DNA from: Acetobacteraceae bacterium
Lineage (GTDB): Bacteria; Pseudomonadota; Alphaproteobacteria; Acetobacterales; Acetobacteraceae
Direction of reading: 5' to 3'
NCBI GenBank assembly: GCA_027488195.1
Contig: JAIYCD010000205.1
Span: forward strand, 1-57,748
DNA length: 57,748 nt
Shown here: piece after piece, positions 7,814 to 16,800 of the stretch
Layout of the letters: each line of letters starts with the position of its first letter
Position numbering within the stretch: the first letter of the stretch is position 1
Notes under the pieces: generated by a model
Databases searched by the model: none
What the model was told of the DNA's origin: nothing
Seen by the model: the letters and a program-made list of their open reading frames with translations, nothing else
Program-made: the position numbers and the translations under genes

Positions 7814-8799
7814 CCAAGGATTTCCAGCTTTCGCGGCGCGGCGCGCTGATCACCGCGGGCAGCCTCGCCACGCCGGGCCTGGCCCGCGCGCAGGGCGAGC
7901 GCCTCACCGTCCGGCTCGATTTCTCGCCCTGGGGCGTCCAGGCGGCGATGCACCTGGCCGAGACGCGCGGCTGGTTCCGCGAGGCGGGCCTCACGGTGGA
8001 TGTGCAGGATGGCCGCGGCAGCGGCAACACGCTGCAACTGGTCAATGCGGGCCAGGCCGATGTGGGGCAGATCCAGGTCGGCCTCATCGCGCAGGCGCGC
8101 GAGCAGGGTGCCACGGTGCGCGCCTTCGCCGGCTTCGGGCGGCGGACCGATCTTGCGGTTCTGGTGGATCGCGACAGCCCGGTCCAGCGCGTGCAGGATT
8201 TCCGCGGGCGCAGCCTGGTCGTCTTCGCGGCCAGCCCCTGGGCGCCCTTCATCGACGCTTTTCTCCGCGCGGGCGGGCTGGATCGCAGCACAGTGAATGT
8301 GATGTTCGTGGATCCCTCAGCGCTTTGGGGCACCTATACGGCGCGGCGCGCGGATGGCCTGATGTCCACCACACCCTCGGCCATTCCCGTCGCCGAACGC
8401 CCGCGCCCCAGCCGCTCCATCCTCGCGGAGTCCGCCGGCATCAGCTTCCCGAGCTACGGGCTGATCGCCACCGAGGCGACGATCCGCGCGCGCGGCCCCG
8501 CGCTGAGGCGCCTGGCCGAGACGCAGCAGCGCGCCTGGGCGCACCTCAAGGCCAACCCTGATGACGGGGTGCAGGCGATGATCCGCCAGCGCCCCGATGC
8601 GCGGCTCGATCCGGTGGTGACGCGTGAGCAGATCCGCCTGACCATCGAATTCTTCGACACGCCCGCCAGCGCCGGCCGTCCGATCGGCTGGCAGGCCGAG
8701 GCGGATTGGACGGCCGCGCTGCGCTCGCTCGAGGCCGCGGGCGCCATCCGCGCGGGCTGGCAGGCCACCAACTACTTCACCAATGACCTGATCGGCTGA
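7810..8799 (+). CDS. ABC transporter substrate-binding protein (NMT1/SsuA/TauA-like)
   Basis: A 329-residue periplasmic binding protein. The N-terminus has a twin-arginine-like signal (LSRRGALITAGSLATPGLARA, cleavage likely after residue ~28). Mature features of the NMT1/ThiY family are LDFSPWGVQAAMHLAETRGWF, GSGNTLQLVNAGQADVGQ and the hinge around DRDSPVQRVQDFRGRSLVVF. Such proteins bind aliphatic sulfonates, nitrate, pyrimidine precursors or aromatic acids. It overlaps hyuB and the ATPase gene, so it is the receptor of the operon's importer. Its ligand is probably the HyuAB substrate, an inference from context. Confidence 0.88.
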   Translation: MTKDFQLSRRGALITAGSLATPGLARAQGERLTVRLDFSPWGVQAAMHLAETRGWFREAGLTVDVQDGRGSGNTLQLVNAGQADVGQIQVGLIAQAREQGATVRAFAGFGRRTDLAVLVDRDSPVQRVQDFRGRSLVVFAASPWAPFIDAFLRAGGLDRSTVNVMFVDPSALWGTYTARRADGLMSTTPSAIPVAERPRPSRSILAESAGISFPSYGLIATEATIRARGPALRRLAETQQRAWAHLKANPDDGVQAMIRQRPDARLDPVVTREQIRLTIEFFDTPASAGRPIGWQAEADWTAALRSLEAAGAIRAGWQATNYFTNDLIG

Positions 8800-9572
8800 T
8801 GGCGCTTTGCATCGAGGTCACGGGCGGGGGCAAGACCTACGCCTCCGCGCGCGGCCCGGTGACGGCGCTGGCCGATGTCGGGCTTGAGGTGCGCGAGGGG
8901 GAGTTCCTCTCGCTGCTCGGCCCCTCGGGCTGCGGCAAGAGCACCTTGCTGCGCGCGATCGCGGGGCTGGACCCGCTGACCTCCGGCTCCATCACGCTGC
9001 GTGGCGCTCCCATCACGCAACCGCCCGAGCGCATGGGCATGGTGTTCCAGCGCGACGTCCTGCTCGACTGGCGCAGCATCCGCGACAACGTCCTGCTCGC
9101 CGCCGAATTCCAGGGCCTGCCAAGGCGCGCGCATGAAGCCCGCGCCTTGGCGCTGCTCGACCGCTTCGGCCTCGGCGCCTTCGCCGATCGCCACCCCTGG
9201 GAGCTCTCGGGCGGCATGCGGCAGCGCGCCGCCATCTGCCGCGCGCTGCTCTGCGAGCCCGAGATCCTGCTGATGGACGAACCCTTCGGCGCGCTGGATG
9301 CGATGACGCGCGACGACCTGAACCTGGAGCTGTCGCGCATCCAGCAGGATGGCGCGCGCACCGTTGTCTTCGTGACCCACTCCATCGCCGAGGCGGTCTA
9401 CCTCTCGGATCGCGTCGCCGTCATGTCCACCGGCCCCGGGCGCGTGGTCGAGGTCTTCGACATCGACCTCCCGCGGCCCCGCCCGCTCGCGCTGCGCGAG
9501 ACGCCGGAATTCGCCCGGCATGTGGCGGCGATCCGCGGCCTCTTCTCGCGCCTCGGCATCGTGAAGGAATAG
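8799..9572 (+). CDS. ABC transporter ATP-binding protein (SsuB/TauB-like)
   Basis: A 257-residue importer ATPase. Walker A is GPSGCGKST at residues 41-49, the signature is LSGGMRQR, Walker B is ILLMDEPFGALD and the H-loop lies in VVFVTHSIAEAVYLSDR. These are diagnostic of the nitrate/sulfonate/taurine importer subfamily. Its ATG overlaps the binding-protein stop (TGATG). It energises uptake together with the downstream permease. Confidence 0.93.
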   Translation: MALCIEVTGGGKTYASARGPVTALADVGLEVREGEFLSLLGPSGCGKSTLLRAIAGLDPLTSGSITLRGAPITQPPERMGMVFQRDVLLDWRSIRDNVLLAAEFQGLPRRAHEARALALLDRFGLGAFADRHPWELSGGMRQRAAICRALLCEPEILLMDEPFGALDAMTRDDLNLELSRIQQDGARTVVFVTHSIAEAVYLSDRVAVMSTGPGRVVEVFDIDLPRPRPLALRETPEFARHVAAIRGLFSRLGIVKE

Positions 9573-9575
9573 GCG

Positions 9576-10364
9576 ATGGCGCAGGGCTCCCACACGCAGG
9601 GCATCGGCGGCACCCTCGCGGTCCTTGTGGGGCTGCTGCTGGCCTGGGAGGCGGCGGTGTGGTTCTTCGCCCCCGCACCCATCCTGCTGCCGCCGCCCAG
9701 CGCCATCCTGGCCGAGCTGTGGTCCTCGCCGCGCTACTTCCTGCGCCATGCGGGCTTCACGCTCTGGACCACGCTGGCCGGCTTCGCCCTCTCCGTGGTG
9801 CTGGGTGTCGCGCTGGCCGTCGCCATCGTCGCCTCGCGCTGGGCGGACCGCGTGATCACCACCATCCTCGTCGTCATGAACTCGCTGCCCAAGGTGGCGC
9901 TGGCGCCGCTCTTCGTGATCTGGATGGGCACGGGGGCCGAGCCCAAGATCGCCATCGCGGTGATGCTCGCCATCTTCTCCATCGTGGCGGATGTGGCGCT
10001 CGGCCTGCGCTCGGTGGACCCCGATGCGCTGGCGCTGGCGCGGGTGCATCGCGCCTCGGGCTGGCGCATCCTGTGGAAGGTGCGCTTCCCCAATGCGCTG
10101 CCCGCCTTGTTCGTCGGCATGAAGGTGGCGATCAGCTTCGCGCTGGTGGGCGCCATCGTGGGCGAATTCGTGGGCGGCTCGGCCGGGCTCGGCCATGTGA
10201 TCCTGATCGCGCAGGGGCAGTTCGACACGGTGCGGGTTTTCGCCGCCCTCTTCGTGCTGGGCGTGATCGGCACGCTCCTCTTCTACATGGTCGAGGCGGG
10301 GGAGCGCCTGGCCCTGCCCTGGCACGTCTCGCAGCGCAGCCAGCACGGCACCCCGCCGCGCTGA
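9576..10364 (+). CDS. ABC transporter permease (SsuC/TauC-like)
   Basis: A 262-residue inner-membrane permease of the BPD_transp_1 fold with about six hydrophobic segments. It shows TTLAGFALSVVLGVALAV, SLPKVALAPLFVIWMGTGAE, and the EAA-loop region RASGWRILWKVRFPNALPALF that contacts the ATPase. It lies 3 bases after the ATPase gene and closes the hyuAB-ABC operon. A gene on the opposite strand ends just 4 bases downstream, so transcription converges here. Confidence 0.92.
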   Translation: MAQGSHTQGIGGTLAVLVGLLLAWEAAVWFFAPAPILLPPPSAILAELWSSPRYFLRHAGFTLWTTLAGFALSVVLGVALAVAIVASRWADRVITTILVVMNSLPKVALAPLFVIWMGTGAEPKIAIAVMLAIFSIVADVALGLRSVDPDALALARVHRASGWRILWKVRFPNALPALFVGMKVAISFALVGAIVGEFVGGSAGLGHVILIAQGQFDTVRVFAALFVLGVIGTLLFYMVEAGERLALPWHVSQRSQHGTPPR

Positions 10365-10368
10365 GCAT

Positions 10369-10866
10369 TCATCGCGGCACCGCGAGCCCAGCCACGGCGT
10401 GGACGCCCTGCTCCAGCCACAGCTGTGGCGGACAGGGGCCCGCACTCGCGGCGGCGAGGCCGAACAGCGCCGGGCGCGGCCCCATGCCCAGCGCATGGCG
10501 CAGATGGCGGCCGAGCTGACGCCAACGCTCCGCCCCGGGCCTGCCCCCGGCGAAGCCCGTCTCGTCCAGGAAGCGCGCATGCTCGCCCCAGGCCTCCCGC
10601 GCCACATCGAGATATTGCGGCCCCGGGGGCAGCAGCGCGACTTCCACGCGGCAGGCGCCACGCTCGAAAGCCTGCGCGGTGAAAGAGGCATCCGCCAGCA
10701 GCGGGACCTCGCCCAGGGGCTCCCAGCCCGCCTGGACCAGGCCGCGCGCCAGGCTGCCAGAGGCCGCGGCCTGCGGCCCCAGCGGCTGGCTCAGCGCACG
10801 GTCCAGCTTGAGGGTGAAGCCCAGCGCCAGCACCAGCGCCAGGACCCAGGGGAGCGCCCTAGGCAT
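10369..10866 (-). CDS. Membrane-anchored/exported hypothetical protein next to exosortase relic
   Basis: A 165-residue protein with one N-terminal membrane segment or uncleaved signal (LPWVLALVLALGFTLKLDR) followed by a periplasmic domain with CRVEVALLPPGPQYLDVARE and AWGEHARFLDETGF. I do not recognise a family with confidence. Its ATG overlaps the last codons of an exosortase-like relic, an arrangement reminiscent of exosortase plus EpsI-type (DUF3485) partner gene pairs, where the partner is an exported protein of similar size. That functional link is inference. The frame is intact while its upstream neighbour is broken. Confidence 0.6.
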   Translation of the reverse strand: MPRALPWVLALVLALGFTLKLDRALSQPLGPQAAASGSLARGLVQAGWEPLGEVPLLADASFTAQAFERGACRVEVALLPPGPQYLDVAREAWGEHARFLDETGFAGGRPGAERWRQLGRHLRHALGMGPRPALFGLAAASAGPCPPQLWLEQGVHAVAGLAVPR

Positions 10867-11280
10867 CGGCGGGCGCCTGCAGGACGGCCAAGCAGAGCAG
10901 GCCGAACAGGTTGGTGCCCAGCACGCCATGCCCCCAGCCATAGGCGAGCGGCGACCAGGGCGAGCAGGGCCGGCGGCAGGAAATGCGCGATGGAGCAACC
11001 CGCGAGCCCGGCGATGCCATGGCCATCCGGCATCCGCAGCACAGGCCCCGCCAGCGTCAGGCCGGGCTCCAGGAGGGACAGCAGGGCGCAGGTCGCCCAG
11101 GCCTCCAGATGGGTCAGCGCGCCCAGAACCTCCTGGCCGAGGACGTGCCCAGCTGGAGGGCACACAGCCCCGCCATGCCGATCGCGCCCCATCGCGCGGC
11201 GCCCCGGCTGCGCCAGGCGGTGGCGCCGTCCATCAGGCCAAGGGCGAGCGCGGCGGCCAGCGTGGAGGGCACGAGAAGCA
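10859..11280 (-). pseudogene. Decayed exosortase/archaeosortase-like membrane protein
   Basis: No single frame covers this stretch, but three minus-strand frames in order give exosortase-like pieces. The first is a hydrophobic segment around PSTLAAALALGLMDGATAW (11235-11265). The second is HLEAWATCALLSLLEPGLTL and then GHGIAGLAGCSIAHFLPPAL, whose Cys sits where exosortases carry the catalytic Cys. The third is YGWGHGVLGTNLFGLL ending in TAG at 10859, which supplies the His-containing last helix. The family's usual intervening helix with the catalytic Arg appears to be missing between pieces two and three. I infer at least two frameshifts plus a deletion. Assignment is by motif only. Confidence 0.5.
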
Positions 11281-11480
11281 GGCCGGCGTGCGCAGAAGGA
11301 TGCCGGTGGATTTGGTACCCCGCTGGGGAGCCCGCCTGGGCGCAGCCTTGCCCGGGCGGTTCGACCGGGCCTCGCGCCCGCCGCCGAATTTCAATATCTG
11401 CCTCGTGTTCCATGAAACCTTGCCCTTCATTCTGGTCGGAGCGGGTTCACTCTCATCCACCGAAAAGGACCGAAGCATCC

Positions 11481-13478
11481 ATGTGCAATGCCGATCCCGC
11501 CAGCGCGGACGGACCGTGCCCGAACGGGAAAGCGCGCTCGATGGTCGGTCTGACCTGGGAACATGTCGTTGAGGTGGACGGGCATCTCCATGCCATCGAC
11601 GCGCATGGACGCCGGCGTGCCATCCGCGATTTGAGTGGCGGCCCGATCGCACGCTTTGCCAGGGGCTGGGCGGCTCGCGGCCTCCTTCGCCTGGGTGACG
11701 CAGGCGCGGTCATCGATCTTGTCCATACGGAGGGCGGCACGGCGGCCTGGGTCTTCGATGGCGAAGACCGATTTGTCGCCGATCGGCCCTGGCAGTCCCG
11801 CAAGGCTGCCAGAAACCCGGATTGGGTCGCGTTACGTCCCGGCCTCTCCGCGGCGCTGGCGCCCATCACGGAGACCATGCTGCGGGATCCCCTCGCGCTG
11901 CTGAGTGATCCCGATTTCGCCGCGCTCCAGCGACTGACCGCAAGCGCCGGGGTGGGGCTTCTGGCATCCACGGTGCCGCCCGCCTTCACCACGCTCCCTC
12001 TTCCGGCAGCGGGCACCCCGGACACCCATGCAGACCTGCCCGGCCGCTTGCGGGAAGTGTTTCAGCTGAACTGGGTGGCCTGGACCCGAACCATGTTCCG
12101 CACCGGCAAGATGTCCATGCCATCCCTGACCGGTCCGGGAGAAGCCTGGCGGGTCGGCGTCGTGCGCCTCAATCTTGGCACCTGCCTGATCCAGGTTCAG
12201 GACGCACCAGGACAGCGCACATGGGTCGCGTCCCTGCACGCCGGCAAATGGACGGCGCGCGGCGGGCTGAACTGGATATTGTTGCCGGACGGGCGGACCA
12301 TGGTCTCGCCGACGGGCTCCCTGGGTCCTCAGGCTGGCCAGGAGCTCAACCTGCTCCTGGCATACTACGCGGCCGCCGGTCACGCGATCGGCCCTTGGTT
12401 CAGCAACCCTGTGGGGCCTGCCTTGGCTTATCGTCCGGCCAACGGCAACCATCTGGGCCACCTCATCTGGAACGATCTTTCGGCGGTGCAGGATCTGCTT
12501 GGACGATGCGCCCGAAGTGAACGGTCCATGGTCGTTTATGACCTGTCCGTCCCCCCGGGAGCGGACATCTATGGGATTTTCGGACAGATCTTTCCCGAAT
12601 TGGCTTCCAGCGCGCGCCGCCCCCCGCAGCATGACCATATGGTCAACGTGAATGCCTTCGTTGCCGCAACGCGGGAGCAGCGCCACCTCCTGAACTTCAG
12701 GCTGGCGGAAGTCCCCACCGCGCTGCGTGAGCGGATTCTCCGCTCGGTCCACGTCGACCCGGTGGCACGCGCGGTCGCCCCCCTTGCGCCGCTGCGGCTT
12801 GATCGCAGCGGCCGCTCGCCTCGGCGCCCTGTCATCGCCTTGGGGCTGCGCCTGCAAAACCGCACGGTGCTGGATAAGGTCTCATTGTATGAGCGGATCG
12901 TGCGGCACCTCTGCATCACCTGCGCGCCCGAAGGGCTGGGGGTGGTGGTGGATGGCATGAACGCCCTGCCGGGACATCCCGCCGCGACGCTCGACCCCGG
13001 GCGCCTCATTGGCCTTGAAGCGGCTTTTGTCGAGGATCTGCGTCATCGGCTCGCCGATCTACCGGTCGAGCTGGTCTCCTGCGTTGGGATGACCATGGCG
13101 GAAAACCTGGTGTGGCTGAGCCAAGCCGACATGTTCGTCGCGCCCCAGGGCGGCGGACTGGTGAAGTATCGTTGGGTTCACAACATCCCGGGTTATGTTC
13201 TGACCAGCGCCATCAACCTGCGCCAGTCAAAGCGCGTGTATCTGTACAGCCACAGGGGCGGCACCGAGTCACCATCGCCCTTCCTGTGCAACTTGCCGGA
13301 AGACGTGGAAGACCAGTTCCCGCCAGGGCCCGACGGGATGCCGCTCGTCACTTTCGAGGGTGCGGGCGGTCTCAGTTCCGTGAATTTCCGGATCCTGAAT
13401 CCAGATCGGATCCTGACACAGATCGAGGAGATGTTCCGGACGGCCTGCGCGCCTGGAAACGCTCCGCCGGTCGGGTGA
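11481..13478 (+). CDS. Large hypothetical protein with GT61-like C-terminal domain
   Basis: A 665-residue soluble protein without signal peptide. The last ~170 residues resemble the DUF563/GT61 glycosyltransferase fold: EGLGVVVDGMN, then VGMTMAENLVWLSQADMF and VAPQGGGLVKYRWVHNIPGY, matching the family pattern in which a helix before 'advvvgphGagl' is followed by the hydrophobic 'viel' strand. The first ~400 residues are unassigned. ATG 11481 is the earliest convincing start; ATG 11541 is an alternative. The upstream 200 bp separates it from the divergent exosortase relic. Probably a glycan-modifying enzyme, but no acceptor can be named. Confidence 0.55.
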   Translation: MCNADPASADGPCPNGKARSMVGLTWEHVVEVDGHLHAIDAHGRRRAIRDLSGGPIARFARGWAARGLLRLGDAGAVIDLVHTEGGTAAWVFDGEDRFVADRPWQSRKAARNPDWVALRPGLSAALAPITETMLRDPLALLSDPDFAALQRLTASAGVGLLASTVPPAFTTLPLPAAGTPDTHADLPGRLREVFQLNWVAWTRTMFRTGKMSMPSLTGPGEAWRVGVVRLNLGTCLIQVQDAPGQRTWVASLHAGKWTARGGLNWILLPDGRTMVSPTGSLGPQAGQELNLLLAYYAAAGHAIGPWFSNPVGPALAYRPANGNHLGHLIWNDLSAVQDLLGRCARSERSMVVYDLSVPPGADIYGIFGQIFPELASSARRPPQHDHMVNVNAFVAATREQRHLLNFRLAEVPTALRERILRSVHVDPVARAVAPLAPLRLDRSGRSPRRPVIALGLRLQNRTVLDKVSLYERIVRHLCITCAPEGLGVVVDGMNALPGHPAATLDPGRLIGLEAAFVEDLRHRLADLPVELVSCVGMTMAENLVWLSQADMFVAPQGGGLVKYRWVHNIPGYVLTSAINLRQSKRVYLYSHRGGTESPSPFLCNLPEDVEDQFPPGPDGMPLVTFEGAGGLSSVNFRILNPDRILTQIEEMFRTACAPGNAPPVG

Positions 13479-13549
13479 GCCCGTGGCAACGGCGGAGCGT
13501 GCCCGGCTGCGATGGCCCACGGACATTCGATCCGGACCAGTTGATGGGG

Positions 13550-13790
13550 GCTGGTCACCCTTGCCTCGCCCAGCACGCGCGCCTTGATACGGTGGCGCGT
13601 GAACGCGACGCGATTGTCGCGCCCCCCGGCAAGCCCCTGCCGGTGGTCAGCGCCCATGGGCCGGAGCTGAGCTCGACCTCGATCCTGCGCTGGTGGCAGG
13701 AGCGGCAGGTGGCGTGGCACGACGTCGCAGCCGGAAAGCCCAACCAGAACGCATTCCTGGACCTGCAACGGCCACCTGCGGGACAAACCG
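13550..13790 (+). mobile_element. IS3-family transposase (OrfB) relic
   Basis: Conceptual translation gives the DDE-domain end of an IS3 OrfB: DTVARERDAIVAPPGKPLPV, VSAHGPELSSTSILRWW, VAWHDVAAGKPNQNAF, matching the IS3 pattern 'vSDNGtElts.ailrW.qe..veWhyiaPGKP.QNgf'. The normal continuation 'esFNGrlRDE' appears one frame away as CNGHLRDK (about 13757-13780), so the copy is frameshifted. The catalytic Asp of DNG is now AHG. No start, no OrfA and no terminal repeats are visible. It abuts the autotransporter stop. Confidence 0.7.
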
Positions 13791-13806
13791 GCCCGTCGCC
13801 AGGCGC

Positions 13807-16800
13807 TCAGAACCGGTACGCCAATGTCAGCGACCCGCCATGCCCCGTCAGGTTCGCGCTGTACTCGCCGTCATATTGCAGCCGGACCTCCAGGCGGTCG
13901 GTCGCGAAAACCTGCGCACCGGCGGTGAGCCTTCCCACCACCTGGTCCGTGCGCACCGTCGTGTCGAAGCGCGCCGGCGAGGGCGAGCTGACCAGGCGGC
14001 TCTCCTGGCTCCATTGCCCGCTGCTCAGCAGGCTCACGCCAGCCGAGGTGAAGAGGCGCAGCACCACGCCATCGGCGAAGTTCACGCGCCCGCCGACCTC
14101 CAGCGCCGGCGTCAGCGCCCCCACCGTGCTCGAGGCCGAGGCCACGTCGAGGTTGAGCACACCCGCCCCGCTCTCCCGGTAGGCGCTGGAGCGGGCATGG
14201 ATCAGGCTCAGCGTCATGGAGGGGCGGAGGTAGAGATCCTCCCCGCCCACCGTGTAGGTCGCGCGCAGCAGGCCGCCCACATTGGACAGGCCCGGGCTGC
14301 CGCGGGCGATGCTGCCGAATCCGGGCAGCGTGATGGTGCGGGTGCTGTTGAACTGGCCACCGCCGCCAAACGCGGCGCCCGCGAAGAGCCAGGGGCCGGT
14401 CTGGTACTTCGCGGTCACGGCGGCGTAGCCCGCCTGCCCGCGCCCGCTATTGAGCCCATCCGCGGTGGAGAGGCGGGAATTCTCATAGGCGAGCGAGCCA
14501 CCCAGGAACCAGCCGCCGCCCATCGCCCGCTGCCCGCCGGCCTGCAGGAGCGTGGCGTTGTAGCGGAAGCTCGAAAGCCCCTCGACGCCGGATTGCGCGG
14601 CGGTGCGGCCGGTGAGCGTCGCCCAGACGCATTCGCCCTCGCGCAGCATCGCCGTCGTGCCCTCGAATTGCGGGCAGCTCAGCGCGGCATTGGCGAAGGC
14701 GCGGGCGCCCGCGGTGATGCGCGCCCCGGGTGCAAGGCTGGCACTGGGCGAGATCTGCCGCAGGGCCGCGCTGTAGGCGGCCTCACCCCCCGCATCGGCG
14801 ATATTGCCGAGTGTGGCGAAGAGCGGGCCGAGACCCGTGCCACCCGCATCCCAGGCCGCCTGCATATGGTTCGCGACGGCGTTGATGTTGCGGTTCAGGT
14901 TGTACCCGGCCGGCGTGAAATCCGCATTGGCCGAGACCGAGAAATCGCCACCCTTGCGGCTGACGGCGTAGCTGAAGATCTCGGTCTGCGCGCCCTCGAT
15001 TGTGCCGGTCACCGGCCCGGCCACCGAGAGGAAGCGCAGCTCCACATTGGGCAGCACGGAGGTGATGAGCGGCCGCACCCGCCCGGCGAGATCGGCCGCG
15101 CCCGCGACCGTCATCACATCCGCGCGGCGGTTGGTGAAATCCGCATCGAGCAGAAGGCGGCCCGTCCCGCGCTGGACGAAATCCCCGCTGACGGCGGAGA
15201 CGCCATGCGTGACATGCGAGGCGATGCGCACAGTGCCGGCATTGTCGAGCTGGATGGCGACCAGCGAGGCGCCGGCATTCACCGTGCCTCCATTCGTGTT
15301 GGTGAAGGTGCCGTTGTGCAGCGTGTAGTTGCCATTGACCGTGCCGCTGTTGATGACACTGCCCGCCGACATGGTGATCGCCTGGCCCGAAAGGGCGGAG
15401 ACGGTGGCCCCTTCATACACCGCGACCTGGTTGCTGAGGCTTTGGCCCTCCACATAGATGCCGGTCCCCTGCGCGCCCGAGCCGCCTCGCACATCGGCAT
15501 AAGCGCGAATGAGGATGACGCCGGAGCCGGTGGCCCCGCGGGATTGCGCGAAGATGCCGACGGAGTTCACGCCCGTCGCCAGGACCGGCTGGAACGCCGA
15601 GATGGTGATGAAGCCACCGGAGCCGGAGGATGAGCCGGCACGCCCGGTCCATCCGGCGCGGATCTGGTCGCCCTGCGTGTAGAGGCCGCCGCCGCCCCCG
15701 ATGCTCTGGGCGAGGATGCCATAGGCAAAGTCGCCTGTCGTCGTGATCGCGGCGCTGGAAGTGATGGTGATGGCGCCGCCAAAACCGCTGCCGTTGCCGG
15801 CCGAACCCCCGCTGTCGGTCGAGTAGGCCAGCGTGGGCGTGCCGCTCGGCAGGCCCGCGATGCCGCCCGCGCCGCCGATGCTTTGCACGACGACGCCATG
15901 CGCGCCCCGGCCCGAGGTGGTGATGCTCCCGGAGGCGAAGGTCAGGGTCACAGGCCCGGCATCGCCGGACGCACCCAGGCCATCGCCCGGCCCTGTCACC
16001 CAGTTCGCGCTGGAGGCCTGGCCGGCAGGTGCGAAGGCAAAGCCGCCGCCACCGCCGATGCTCTGCGCCAGGACCCCGAAGGCATGGGCGCCGGACGTCC
16101 GGATATTCACCGCCAACTCGGTGTCGGTCCGGATTTCGCCGCCATTGCCGCGGGCACCGCCGGCACCGCCGACCACCGCCTGCACCCTTCCGCTGTAAGG
16201 GCCTGCCCCGGCCGAGAGCGAGTTCCCGGCGCCAGCGACGCCGCCACCGGCGCCGATGGATTGCAGCACCACGCCCACGCCCACATCGCCACGCGTCACG
16301 ATGGTGGGGGAGCCACTGAGGGTCACGCGGCCGGCATTGCCCACGGCACCGCCGGTGGCCGCGCCGACGTTCATGAAGACATCCTGCGGGGTGGTCGAGC
16401 CGTTGGCACCCTGGCCGCCGCCGCCGCCGATGCTCTGCGCCAAGGCGCCGAAGGCCGCATAGCCGGTGACGCGGTCGCTCGCGACGAGGCCGGTCGAGAT
16501 GCTGCTGCCCGGACCGAAGGTGAGCGACACCGCCGCGCCACCACCCGACGAGCCGCTTTGGCTTCCAAGCCTGATGGTCGAGGACATGCCAAGCTGGCTC
16601 GAGTTGGAGTTGGCCGCCCCGCCCGTGCCGCCGCCGCCGCCGATGCTCTGCGCGACGACGCCGTGCGACCAGTCATTCTCCGTGGTGATCGTGCCATTCT
16701 GTGTGAAGGCCACGCCGCCACCTGAGCCAGCGGCGCCATTGCGCGCGCCAATCGTGGCCGTGTGGCTCAGACTGACCGGAACCTCGGCGCCGATGATGTT

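Noticed and set aside
8772-10691. 639-codon minus-strand frame opposite the ABC transporter genes
   Set aside because: No motif; the plus strand encodes complete ATPase and permease genes with overlapping starts.
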